From assembly GCA_900321945.1 (NCBI GenBank), contig ONXY01000224.1:1-6199 (forward strand): a DNA stretch of 6,199 bases, read 5' to 3'. This DNA is from an uncultured Eubacteriales bacterium. Lineage in GTDB: Bacteria; Bacillota_A; Clostridia; Christensenellales; Aristaeellaceae. The notes beneath the pieces are model-generated. The model was not told where the DNA came from, ran no database searches, and was given only the letters and a program-made list of their open reading frames with translations. Positions 1-5,240 of the stretch are shown piece after piece. Each line of letters begins with the position of its first letter. The first letter of the stretch is position 1. The translations under genes and the position numbers were made by a program.

Positions 1-511
1 CCTCCGAAGCGTGACCGTTCCGGAGACCGATTTCCAGCGCCAGAAGGATCAGCGTCAGCATGCTGGTCACATATCCCTTGGTGGAGGCGCTGCGCTCGAT
101 GCCGACGATCAGGGGAATAAAATCCTCGGCGGCTTCCGCGATCGCGCTCGGATTGTTGGAGGAGACGGCGGCGGTATAGAAGCCCGCCTTCCGGCAGCGC
201 TCAAGCGCCTTCACGGTGACCGCGCTGCGGCCGCTCTGGGAGATGCCGACGCACAGCGCCTTTCCGGCGTGCAGGACGGTGCCCTCCATAAAGACGGAGG
301 GATAGGCGGCGGTGACCTCCAGACCCGTCAGCTGCTCCATGAAACGGCGTACGCTGAGGCCGCAATGGAAGGAAGTGCCGGAGCCCACGACGTAGATGCG
401 CTCCGCGTCCCTGTACTTCTCCGCCAGGGCTCCGAAATACTTTTTCCGGTTGTTCAGCACGTCAGCCAGCACTTCCGGCTCGCCCATGATATTCTGATAC
501 AGTTCGCTCAT
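1..511 (-). CDS. SIS-domain sugar-phosphate isomerase/deaminase, GlmS-like (N-terminal part, cut by window edge)
   Basis: Reading the minus strand from the ATG at 511-509 gives 170 codons open to the left edge, so the 3' part is missing. The product starts MSELYQNIMGEPEVL. It contains the sugar isomerase (SIS) hallmarks: IYVVGSGTS (39-47), the phosphate-binding loop GISQSGRS (89-96), AAVSSNNPS (114-122), and ERSASTKGYVTSM (139-151), which parallels the ASTK segment of the GlmS isomerase domain. No glutaminase domain precedes the SIS fold, so it is not a full GlmS. Proteins of this shape (AgaS and FrlB-like relatives) isomerise, deaminate or deglycate amino-sugar or fructosamine phosphates in the cytoplasm. 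That role is inferred here from motifs and neighbours. The start is supported by a purine-rich ribosome binding site (AAAGGATGGAG, minus strand, 516-526). It is divergent from the ROK regulator and probably controlled by it. The substrate is unknown. Confidence 0.9.
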   Translation of the reverse strand, partial: MSELYQNIMGEPEVLADVLNNRKKYFGALAEKYRDAERIYVVGSGTSFHCGLSVRRFMEQLTGLEVTAAYPSVFMEGTVLHAGKALCVGISQSGRSAVTVKALERCRKAGFYTAAVSSNNPSAIAEAAEDFIPLIVGIERSASTKGYVTSMLTLILLALEIGLRNGHASE

Positions 512-515
512 TTTT

Positions 516-526
516 CTCCATCCTTT
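516..526 (-). promoter_or_regulatory. Ribosome binding site of the SIS gene
   Basis: On the minus strand, AAAGGATGGAG ends 4 nt before the ATG at 511-509. Either the AAAGGA or the GGAG half can serve as Shine-Dalgarno. This fixes the start of the SIS protein, whose first SIS motif begins about 40 residues later as expected for the family. Confidence 0.7.
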
Positions 527-528
527 CT

Positions 529-538
529 TTCGGTCGGT
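529..538 (-). repeat. Leader element ACCGACCGAA, copy in the SIS gene leader
   Basis: On the minus strand this reads ACCGACCGAA and its 5' end lies 27 nt before the SIS start codon. The same ten bases occur on the plus strand at 798-807, also 27 nt before the regulator start codon, so the two form a 10-bp inverted repeat across the divergent region. In both leaders it is followed within one base by AGAAAGG leading into the Shine-Dalgarno. Function unknown; a shared translational or operator element is possible. Confidence 0.6.
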
Positions 539-596
539 TTCTTCCGGGTTCGGAAATGATTTCGCCGTTCCCCTCCCGTTCTCCTTCTTTTTTAAA

Positions 597-623
597 AATA
601 TTTTGTTTGATGAACGAACTTTC
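597..623. promoter_or_regulatory. Second ROK/XylR-type operator (O2), on the SIS gene side
   Basis: The left arm AATATTTTGTTT, centre GAT and right arm GAACGAACTTTC align with operator O1 at 707-733. The 19-bp cores (602-620 against 712-730) match at 16 positions. The arms themselves are only 7/12 complementary, so the site is less symmetric than O1. The left arm matches the XylR-type half-site ATTAGTTTGTTT, as I recall it, at 10 of 12 positions. It lies just downstream of the weak candidate -10 of the SIS promoter, mirroring how O1 sits on the regulator promoter. Likely bound by the ROK regulator encoded at 825-1928 (inference). Confidence 0.5.
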
Positions 624-626
624 TTT

Positions 627-655
627 TTTACAGCGTAAAGCCAAGCAAAATCCAG
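627..655 (-). promoter_or_regulatory. Weak candidate promoter for the SIS gene
   Basis: On the minus strand a -10-like TGTAAA (632-627, 4/6 match to TATAAT) follows a 17-bp spacer and a poor -35 (CTGGAT, 655-650). The initiation point would fall near 620, inside operator O2. The match is weak and rests mostly on the symmetrical geometry with the regulator promoter. No better sigma-A-like pair was seen on this strand in the gap. Confidence 0.3.
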
Positions 656-680
656 ATTAAAAATAATTTCAGAATGGGTA

Positions 681-708
681 TTGACATTTGAACGAAACAT
701 GTTATTAT
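681..708 (+). promoter_or_regulatory. Sigma-A-type promoter P1 of the ROK regulator operon
   Basis: A consensus -35 box TTGACA (681-686), a 16-bp spacer and a -10 TATTAT (703-708, 5/6 match) stand in an AT-rich stretch upstream of the regulator. Transcription would start near 715. The palindromic operator O1 begins inside the -10 and covers the start point, a layout typical of direct repression and here probably autoregulation. Confidence 0.75.
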
Positions 709-733
709 TAGTTTGTTCGATGAAGCAACTAAT
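707..733. promoter_or_regulatory. Palindromic ROK/XylR-type operator (O1)
   Basis: The site is an interrupted palindrome: ATTAGTTTGTTC (707-718), centre GAT (719-721), GAAGCAACTAAT (722-733). Ten of the twelve arm positions are complementary. Size (12+3+12) and arm sequence closely resemble operators of Gram-positive XylR proteins, with half-site ATTAGTTTGTTT from memory; XylR is a ROK regulator. It overlaps the -10 and start point of P1, directly upstream of a ROK regulator gene. Binding by that regulator is inferred. Confidence 0.75.
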
Positions 734-739
734 TATCAG

Positions 740-750
740 ACCGACCCGAA
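740..750 (+). repeat. Near-copy of the leader element (ACCGACCCGAA)
   Basis: This matches the ACCGACCGAA element at 798-807 with one inserted C and has the same orientation. It lies in the P1 transcript, upstream of the second promoter P2. It may be a degenerate third copy or a coincidence. Confidence 0.4.
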
Positions 751-771
751 TCCTGGAAGAATCCCTGGAAT
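749..771 (+). repeat. Short tandem direct repeat, about 11 bp per unit
   Basis: AATCCTGGAAG (749-759) is followed directly by AATCCCTGGAAT (760-771). The units differ by one inserted C and are about one helical turn long. They lie just upstream of the extended -10 of P2, so they could be a protein-contact site, or the first CTGGAA could serve as a poor -35. Confidence 0.45.
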
Positions 772-773
772 CA

Positions 774-782
774 TGGTATAAT
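774..782 (+). promoter_or_regulatory. Second regulator promoter P2, extended -10
   Basis: TGGTATAAT is a perfect TATAAT preceded by the extended -10 dinucleotide TG with a one-base gap. The -35 region is weak: CTGGAA at 753-758 with an 18-bp spacer. Extended -10 promoters can work without a good -35. Transcription from here would start near 789 and give a leader of about 35 nt carrying only the leader element and the ribosome binding site, outside operator O1. Confidence 0.5.
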
Positions 783-797
783 TCCCTTTGTTCCGGT

Positions 798-807
798 ACC
801 GACCGAA
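798..807 (+). repeat. Leader element ACCGACCGAA, copy in the regulator leader
   Basis: Plus-strand copy of the element also found on the minus strand at 529-538. It begins exactly 27 nt before the regulator ATG at 825, the same distance as in the SIS leader, and runs into AGAAAGG of the ribosome binding site. Confidence 0.6.
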
Positions 808-810
808 CAG

Positions 811-817
811 AAAGGGG
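811..817 (+). promoter_or_regulatory. Ribosome binding site that sets the regulator start
   Basis: AAAGGGG lies 7 nt before the ATG at 825. Upstream in-frame starts (TTG at 681, which is the -35 box itself, and ATG at 720 inside operator O1) have no ribosome binding site. Translation is therefore placed at 825. Confidence 0.8.
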
Positions 818-824
818 TTGCGAA

Positions 825-1928
825 ATGAACAGTCAGGGAGGTTCCCAGGAGATGATCCGGCACCTGAACCAGCAGCTGGTTCTCGGGGTGATCCGGAAAA
901 AGGAGCCGGTCAGTCGGGCGCAGATCGCCAAGGAGCTGCAGCTGAGCCGGTCCACGGTCAGCCAGATCGTGGACTGGCTGCTCCAGAACGGGCTGGTATT
1001 TGAGGCCGAGATGGAGGAAACCGCCGGGAAGGCCGGCGGGCGGCCGGGGCAGATGCTCCGGTACAACGCGGTCTCCTCCTATCTGATCGGGCTGGATCTG
1101 ACGCACGAGAGAACGACGGCGTGCCTGTCGGACCTGCGGGGAAAAATCCTGCTGAAGGAGGAGACCGCTCCTCCGGCCGGCGCGGAGGACGTCCACGCGG
1201 CCGTCCGGCATCTGCTGGAATCCGCCGGGATTCCGCCGGAGAAGGTGAGCCGGATTTCCATCAGCCTGCCCGGAAGCGTGAACGCGGAAGGGAAGGTGCT
1301 CCGGTGCTCGCGGCTGCGCTGGCGGAACTACGACCTGAAGAAGGAGCTTTCCGCGTGGTACGGCGCGCCGATTGACATCAACAACGACGTGAACCTGGCG
1401 CTGATCGGGGAGCAGCGCTTCGGAAAGGGACGGAACTGCGGAAACCTGGTGTATCTCCACCTGGGGGAGGGCATCGGCTGCGGCATCCTGTGCAACGGAC
1501 AGCTGGTGGCCGGGCACTCGTTCATGGCCGGGGAGATCGGCCGGACGGTTCTGCGCCAGCCGACGGAGGATTCCCCCCTCAGCCTGGAGGAGGCGATCGG
1601 GCTTTCCCGCTTCGGATCCATGGAGGATTTCCTGTCCGCCGTGTCCGGATACACCCGGGGCAGAAGCCGGGACGTGGAAAGCATCCAGTCCTTCATCCAG
1701 GTCCTGACGACCGCGATCGTTTTCACCGTCGGGCTGCTGAACCCGCACCGCCTGATCCTGGGCGGCGTCATGAGCGAGGCGATGCCGGACATCCTGGAGG
1801 ATATCCGGGAAGCCGTCGCCGCGCGGACCAGCACCCCCGTGGATATACAGCTGGCCTCCCTGGGCGGGGAAGCCTGCCTGACCGGAGCCCTCGCCTTCGC
1901 CCTGAACCGGCTGGACCGCATTGAGTGA
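825..1928 (+). CDS. ROK-family transcriptional regulator (XylR/NagC type)
   Basis: A 367-residue DNA-binding repressor-like protein. The N-terminus holds a winged helix-turn-helix (about 14-60) with recognition region AQIAKELQLSRSTVSQIVDWL (split: AQIAKELQLSRS 32-43, TVSQIVDWL 44-52). The ROK ATPase-like sugar-sensing domain follows: IGLDLTHERTTACLSDLRG (88-106), INNDVNLALIGE (185-196), GEGIGCGIL (214-222) and GHSFMAGEIG (230-239). The usual ROK zinc motif CxCGxxGCxE is absent; the matching stretch is PTEDSPLSLE, and the H of GEIGH is R. It therefore probably senses its ligand without the zinc site. The gene has promoter P1 with an XylR-like palindrome over the start point, suggesting autorepression relieved by a sugar. 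Its stop codon overlaps the ribosome binding site of the next gene (14-nt gap), so the two are co-transcribed. Arginine codons are mostly CGG. Ligand unknown. Confidence 0.92.
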   Translation: MNSQGGSQEMIRHLNQQLVLGVIRKKEPVSRAQIAKELQLSRSTVSQIVDWLLQNGLVFEAEMEETAGKAGGRPGQMLRYNAVSSYLIGLDLTHERTTACLSDLRGKILLKEETAPPAGAEDVHAAVRHLLESAGIPPEKVSRISISLPGSVNAEGKVLRCSRLRWRNYDLKKELSAWYGAPIDINNDVNLALIGEQRFGKGRNCGNLVYLHLGEGIGCGILCNGQLVAGHSFMAGEIGRTVLRQPTEDSPLSLEEAIGLSRFGSMEDFLSAVSGYTRGRSRDVESIQSFIQVLTTAIVFTVGLLNPHRLILGGVMSEAMPDILEDIREAVAARTSTPVDIQLASLGGEACLTGALAFALNRLDRIE

Positions 1929-1942
1929 AAGGAGCCGCTGCA

Positions 1943-2869
1943 ATGGGAAAAACCGTTCTGGCTATTGACGTCGGCGGCACCAAGACGGCGGCGGGGCTGG
2001 TCGGCGAAACGGGGAAAATCCTTTCCTCCAGCCGGAGACCGGTGGCGGGAGGCAGCCCGGAAAAGCTCGCGGAGAGCCTGACGGAGCAGGCCCGCGAACT
2101 GCTGAGGGACGCGGCGGAGCCGCCCCGCGCCATGGGCGTCGGGGTCAAGGGCCTGGTGGACGACCGCCGGAACTTCCTGGTTTCCTCCTCCATCCTGGGA
2201 GGGGTTCAGCGGGAGAACCTGCGGGAGATGCTCGAGAAATCCATCGGGCTTCCCTGCGTCATCGACAACGACGTGAACGCCGCCACGCTGGCCGAGGCCG
2301 CGTGGGGCGCCGGGCGGGAGAACGACACCTTCGTCTTCGTCAACGTCGGAACCGGAACGGCCATCGGGATCTACGACCGGGGCCGCCTGGTGCGCGGAGC
2401 GGAAAACACCTGCGGCGAAGTGTGCAACATGCTCCTTCCCCTGCCCGGGGAGGAGGGGCTTTTCAGCCTGGAGGCCGTGGCCAGCGGCAAGGGGCTGGCG
2501 GACGAGGCCGGACGGCTGGCTCCGCGGTTTCCCGGAAACGCGCTGACGAAAGGCGGAGCGCCGGTCCGCGCGCAGGATATCTTTTCAGCCGCCCGGAGCG
2601 GGGACGCGCTGGCGGAACGGATTATCGGGAACGCGATCTACGCGCTGACCCTGGCGGTGGTGCAGATGGAGGCCGTTACGGGCGCCGGGCTGTACATCTT
2701 CGGCGGGGGCGTCGTCAGCGACCCGCTGATCTTCGACCGGCTCCGCGCCGGCGTGCCGGAATGCTGCCGGCGGTACGGGCTCAAGCTGGACATGGATCTG
2801 CGGATCTCCTCCCTGGGCGCGGCGGACGCCGGGCTGCTGGGGGCCGCGAGGCTGGCCTTTTCCCGCTGA
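1943..2869 (+). CDS. ROK-family sugar kinase
   Basis: A 308-residue cytoplasmic kinase, expected to phosphorylate a hexose or amino sugar with ATP. It has the ATP-phosphate motif IDVGGTKT (8-15), the GVGVKGLVD segment (65-73, a variant of the common GxPGxVD), the catalytic IDNDVNAA (107-114; Asp110 as general base by family analogy), NVGTGTAIGI (134-143) and GGGVVSDP near the C-terminus. The usual GEIGH is GEVCN (158-162) and the zinc motif CxCGxxGCxE is replaced by PGEEGLFSLE, so all four canonical zinc ligands are missing. Length is normal for single-domain ROK kinases and there is no DNA-binding domain. The ATG at 1943 has AAAGGAG (1928-1934) 8 nt upstream, which favours it over the GTG at 1925. 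Glucokinase, N-acetylglucosamine or N-acetylmannosamine kinase are all possible; the altered His site makes a standard glucokinase label unsafe. It presumably feeds the SIS enzyme. Confidence 0.9.
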   Translation: MGKTVLAIDVGGTKTAAGLVGETGKILSSSRRPVAGGSPEKLAESLTEQARELLRDAAEPPRAMGVGVKGLVDDRRNFLVSSSILGGVQRENLREMLEKSIGLPCVIDNDVNAATLAEAAWGAGRENDTFVFVNVGTGTAIGIYDRGRLVRGAENTCGEVCNMLLPLPGEEGLFSLEAVASGKGLADEAGRLAPRFPGNALTKGGAPVRAQDIFSAARSGDALAERIIGNAIYALTLAVVQMEAVTGAGLYIFGGGVVSDPLIFDRLRAGVPECCRRYGLKLDMDLRISSLGAADAGLLGAARLAFSR

Positions 2870-2920
2870 AACGGGCGGGATGACGCGAATCATCGGTGTT
2901 TCCCCTGAAGAGGGATCACA

Positions 2921-2939
2921 TATATTAATTTAAGGAGGA
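2921..2939 (+). promoter_or_regulatory. AT-rich -10-like site and strong ribosome binding site before the binding-protein gene
   Basis: The 77-bp gap (2870-2946) after the kinase contains TATATT (2921-2926) and TAAGGAGGAA with AGGAGG (2933-2938), 8 nt before the ATG at 2947. No convincing -35 precedes TATATT, so an internal promoter is only possible. The ribosome binding site is near-perfect and fits high expression of the binding protein. Confidence 0.4.
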
Positions 2940-2946
2940 ACCTCAG

Positions 2947-4203
2947 ATGAAAAAATTCGTGTGCATCCTGCTTGCGGCGCTGCTGGCGCTGACGGGCGCG
3001 GCCGCGCTGGCCGACACCGTCGGCAACGCGGACGGCGTCATGCTGGAATTCTGGGTCTATTCCGACTTCACGCAGGACGTGTCCTGGGAAGTCATGAAGG
3101 GATGGGCGGAGGATTTCATCGCGAACGATCCCGACGTGACCGGCATCAATTTCACCGGCAAGAACGACAACGAGCTGCTGACCGGTCTGATGGCCGGCGT
3201 GGGCCTGCCCAACTGCTTCTCCGCTTCCGCCCGCGACCTGAAGAAGTACAAGGAAGCCATCAATCTGCTGGACCTGAGCGAAATCTTCGCGGACACTGAG
3301 TGGTCCTCCGGCTTCTACGCGAGCGCCCTCAACGCGGTGACCTTCGAGGACGGCGTGTACGCCCTGCCCTTCATCAGCTACATCCCGCTGATCTACCGGA
3401 ACCTGGACGTGCTGGCCGCCGCGGGGATCGACACCTCCAAGGCTCCCGCCACGATGGATGAGTTCCTGGCCCAGCTGGAGCAGGTGAAGGCTTCCGGCGT
3501 GGACGCCACCACCTCCTGGTCCGCCGGCGGATACTTCTGCCCCGGCGCCATCGTGGCCCTGGACGCCGACAGCCTGACCCCCGGCATCGAGAACGGCGAG
3601 ACCACGCTGAAGGCGGAACAGTTCGTCCGCGCGCTGGAGACCGTCACCAAAATCGACGGCTTTGCCAACGCCATGATGTACAGCGACGCCGTGGCCGAGG
3701 AAGCGTTCAAGCAGAACCAGCTGGGCTTCATCCTGGCCGGTCCCTGGAACAACCCCGCCTACGCCAACGCCGGCACCAACTACGACGTGATCCTGATCCC
3801 GCCGTACGAGGAAGGTGGACGCACCGGCGGCCTGCAGGGCTGGGATCTCATGTACGGCGTGACCACCGGAGACGCGAAAGTTGACGCCGCCGCGGCCCGC
3901 TGGCTGAAGTACATGGGCACGCAGAAGGCGGAAGCCGAGTGGGCCGTGAAGCTGGGCCGCCCCGTGCTGCGGGAGGACTCCATGGCTGACGAAGCCGTGA
4001 CCTCCACCATGATCGGCGCCGTGTCCGCCGTGGGCCTCCAGGGCGGCATGCTGCAGATGGACTTCGGCAAGACCAACGTGTTCTGGATGTCCGCCATGGG
4101 CGACATCGCGCCCCAGGTTTCCTCCGGCGCCATGAGCGCGGAGGAAGGCGCGGAAGCCCTGATCGAGGCGATCAACGACATGATCGCGGACGAAGGCGAA
4201 TAA
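2947..4203 (+). CDS. Sugar ABC transporter substrate-binding protein (solute-binding family 1)
   Basis: A 418-residue extracytoplasmic sugar-binding protein of the MalE/family-1 type. The N-terminus is a Sec signal peptide: MKKF, then a hydrophobic core to about residue 17, and an AxA cleavage site AAALA|DT at 22/23. There is no lipobox Cys, although Gram-positive binding proteins are usually lipoproteins. Mature-protein hallmarks are FEDGVYALPF (133-142), the following LIYRNLDVLAAAGID helix (like the common YNkdlf..aGi), and LAGPWNNPAY (263-272). It delivers its sugar to the two permeases downstream. Arginine codons are mostly CGC (5 of 7), unlike the CGG-rich regulator, which suggests adaptation to high expression. 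The gene is followed by a strong stem-loop that may protect its mRNA. The family fits oligo- or monosaccharides, and the ligand cannot be read from sequence. Confidence 0.93.
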   Translation: MKKFVCILLAALLALTGAAALADTVGNADGVMLEFWVYSDFTQDVSWEVMKGWAEDFIANDPDVTGINFTGKNDNELLTGLMAGVGLPNCFSASARDLKKYKEAINLLDLSEIFADTEWSSGFYASALNAVTFEDGVYALPFISYIPLIYRNLDVLAAAGIDTSKAPATMDEFLAQLEQVKASGVDATTSWSAGGYFCPGAIVALDADSLTPGIENGETTLKAEQFVRALETVTKIDGFANAMMYSDAVAEEAFKQNQLGFILAGPWNNPAYANAGTNYDVILIPPYEEGGRTGGLQGWDLMYGVTTGDAKVDAAAARWLKYMGTQKAEAEWAVKLGRPVLREDSMADEAVTSTMIGAVSAVGLQGGMLQMDFGKTNVFWMSAMGDIAPQVSSGAMSAEEGAEALIEAINDMIADEGE

Positions 4204-4212
4204 GGCTTTCCC

Positions 4213-4242
4213 GAACGGCGCCGGGGAAACCCGGCGCCGTTC
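4213..4242 (+). other. Perfect 13-bp stem-loop with GAAA tetraloop between binding-protein and permease genes
   Basis: GAACGGCGCCGGG (4213-4225), loop GAAA (4226-4229), CCCGGCGCCGTTC (4230-4242): all 13 pairs are Watson-Crick, and the loop is a GNRA tetraloop. It starts 9 nt after the binding-protein stop. No U-run follows (CCCTGTCC), so it does not look like a standard intrinsic terminator. Its place suggests an mRNA-stability or partial read-through element that raises binding-protein levels over permease levels, as known for hairpins between malE and malF. That role is inferred. Confidence 0.85.
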
Positions 4243-4253
4243 CCCTGTCCGTC

Positions 4254-4259
4254 AGGAGG
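4254..4259 (+). promoter_or_regulatory. Ribosome binding site that implies a TTG start for the first permease
   Basis: A perfect AGGAGG includes the first base of the GTG at 4259, so that GTG cannot be the start read with this site. The in-frame TTG at 4268 lies 8 nt after AGGAGG, ideal spacing, and is chosen. Confidence 0.7.
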
Positions 4260-4267
4260 TGAACAAG

Positions 4268-5227
4268 TTGCAGGCAAAAATTTCACAGCGCGCTCCGGGC
4301 GGCCGTTTCCGGAAGAACCTGCGGAAATACGGCGCGACCTATCTGGCGCTGACGCCTTTCTTTATTCTGTTTATCTGCTTCATTCTCGTCCCCATGATCG
4401 AAGGCATGGCGATGAGCTTTACCGACTGGTCCACCTCCAGCAAGGGTGAAATCAACTTCGTCGGGTTTGAAAACTATGCCAACCTGTTTTCCGGCAAGGG
4501 AAGCGCCTCCAAGCGCTATCTGACGTCCCTGACGAACCTGCTGATTTACGTGCCGGTTACGGTCGCCGTGGGCCTGACCATCGCGCTGGCCCTGGCGCTG
4601 ATCGTGGGCCAGTTCCGGAACAGGGCATACAACTTCTTCCGGGGCTCCTATTTCTTCCCCACCGTGCTGCCGCTCTTCCTGTGCGCCGGTATCTGGCAGT
4701 GGTACATGGCCGCCGAGACCGGCCTGATCGCCAGCAACCTCGGAAAAATCGGAATCGGCGCCAACACGATCTGGAAGGACACGCCCGGATACGCCATCGC
4801 CCTGGTCATTCTGATCGACATCTGGAATTCCGTGGGTCTGAACTTCGTCATCTTCTCCACCGGAATCCAGGACATCCCGCGCGAACTGTATGAGGCGGCG
4901 GAAATCGACGGAGCGGGCACCTTCAGCCAGATGACCCGGATTACGATCCCGCTGCTGGAGCCCATCCTGTTCTTCGTCATCACCTATTCCTTCATCAGCG
5001 CGCTGCAGGTGTACGATATCCCCTGGATTCTGACCAACACCACGGACATCAACGCCGTGGGCGGCGCCAACCAGGTCATGCTGTTCCCCGTGATGGAGAT
5101 GGTGCGCAATGTGTACAAGGGCGGGAAATCCGCGCTGGGCCGCGCGGCCGCGGAGGGCGTCATCCTGATGAGCATCATTATGCTGATCACCCTGATCCAG
5201 TACAAGCTGCGCCGGAAGAACGTGTGA
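4268..5227 (+). CDS. Sugar ABC transporter permease, MalF-type
   Basis: A 319-residue inner-membrane protein, one half of the transport channel. Hydrophobic segments fall at about 24-46, 90-113, 126-146, 176-197, 233-251 and 290-310, giving six predicted spans. The cytoplasmic EAA loop that docks the ATPase is clear at 209-232: EAAEIDGAGTFSQMTRITIP followed by LLEP. The segment FENYANLF (67-74) before the second span is typical of MalF-type sugar permeases. The short length lacks the large periplasmic insert of E. coli MalF, as usual in Firmicutes. The TTG start (4268) is preferred to GTG (4259) because the latter overlaps the AGGAGG. The next permease begins 13 nt after the stop codon, so the two are translated from one message. 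No ATPase gene lies in the window; a shared MsmK-type ATPase elsewhere is likely. Confidence 0.93.
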   Translation: MQAKISQRAPGGRFRKNLRKYGATYLALTPFFILFICFILVPMIEGMAMSFTDWSTSSKGEINFVGFENYANLFSGKGSASKRYLTSLTNLLIYVPVTVAVGLTIALALALIVGQFRNRAYNFFRGSYFFPTVLPLFLCAGIWQWYMAAETGLIASNLGKIGIGANTIWKDTPGYAIALVILIDIWNSVGLNFVIFSTGIQDIPRELYEAAEIDGAGTFSQMTRITIPLLEPILFFVITYSFISALQVYDIPWILTNTTDINAVGGANQVMLFPVMEMVRNVYKGGKSALGRAAAEGVILMSIIMLITLIQYKLRRKNV

Positions 5228-5240
5228 GAGGGGGAAGAGG

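Noticed and set aside
11..559. Plus-strand open frame across the left edge
   Set aside because: It is antisense to the SIS gene, which shows clear SIS motifs on the minus strand.
542..563. Small inverted repeats TTCCG-GGTT-CGGAA (542-555) and GAAAT-G-ATTTC (553-563) in the SIS leader
   Set aside because: Both are only 5-bp arms and they overlap each other. No riboswitch or attenuator structure could be built from them.
681..824. In-frame N-terminal extension of the ROK regulator (TTG at 681 or ATG at 720)
   Set aside because: The TTG is the -35 box of P1 and the ATG lies in operator O1. Neither has a ribosome binding site, and the winged helix begins only after the ATG at 825.
771..1943. 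Long open frame on the minus strand opposite the regulator
   Set aside because: Its translation is rich in R, Q, P, G and H without any recognisable domain. It mirrors the GC-rich codons of the real gene and has no ribosome binding site in a sensible place.
2862..2879. CCCGC/GCGGG weak hairpin at the end of the kinase gene
   Set aside because: Five pairs only, overlapping the stop codon, with no T-tract. Not a credible terminator.
2302..2883. Alternative plus-frame open frame inside the kinase gene
   Set aside because: The translation is R/G-rich without motifs and the kinase frame carries the conserved ROK residues.
4213..4242. Calling the intergenic hairpin an intrinsic terminator
   Set aside because: No U-run follows, and the two permeases that complete the transporter lie directly downstream on the same strand.
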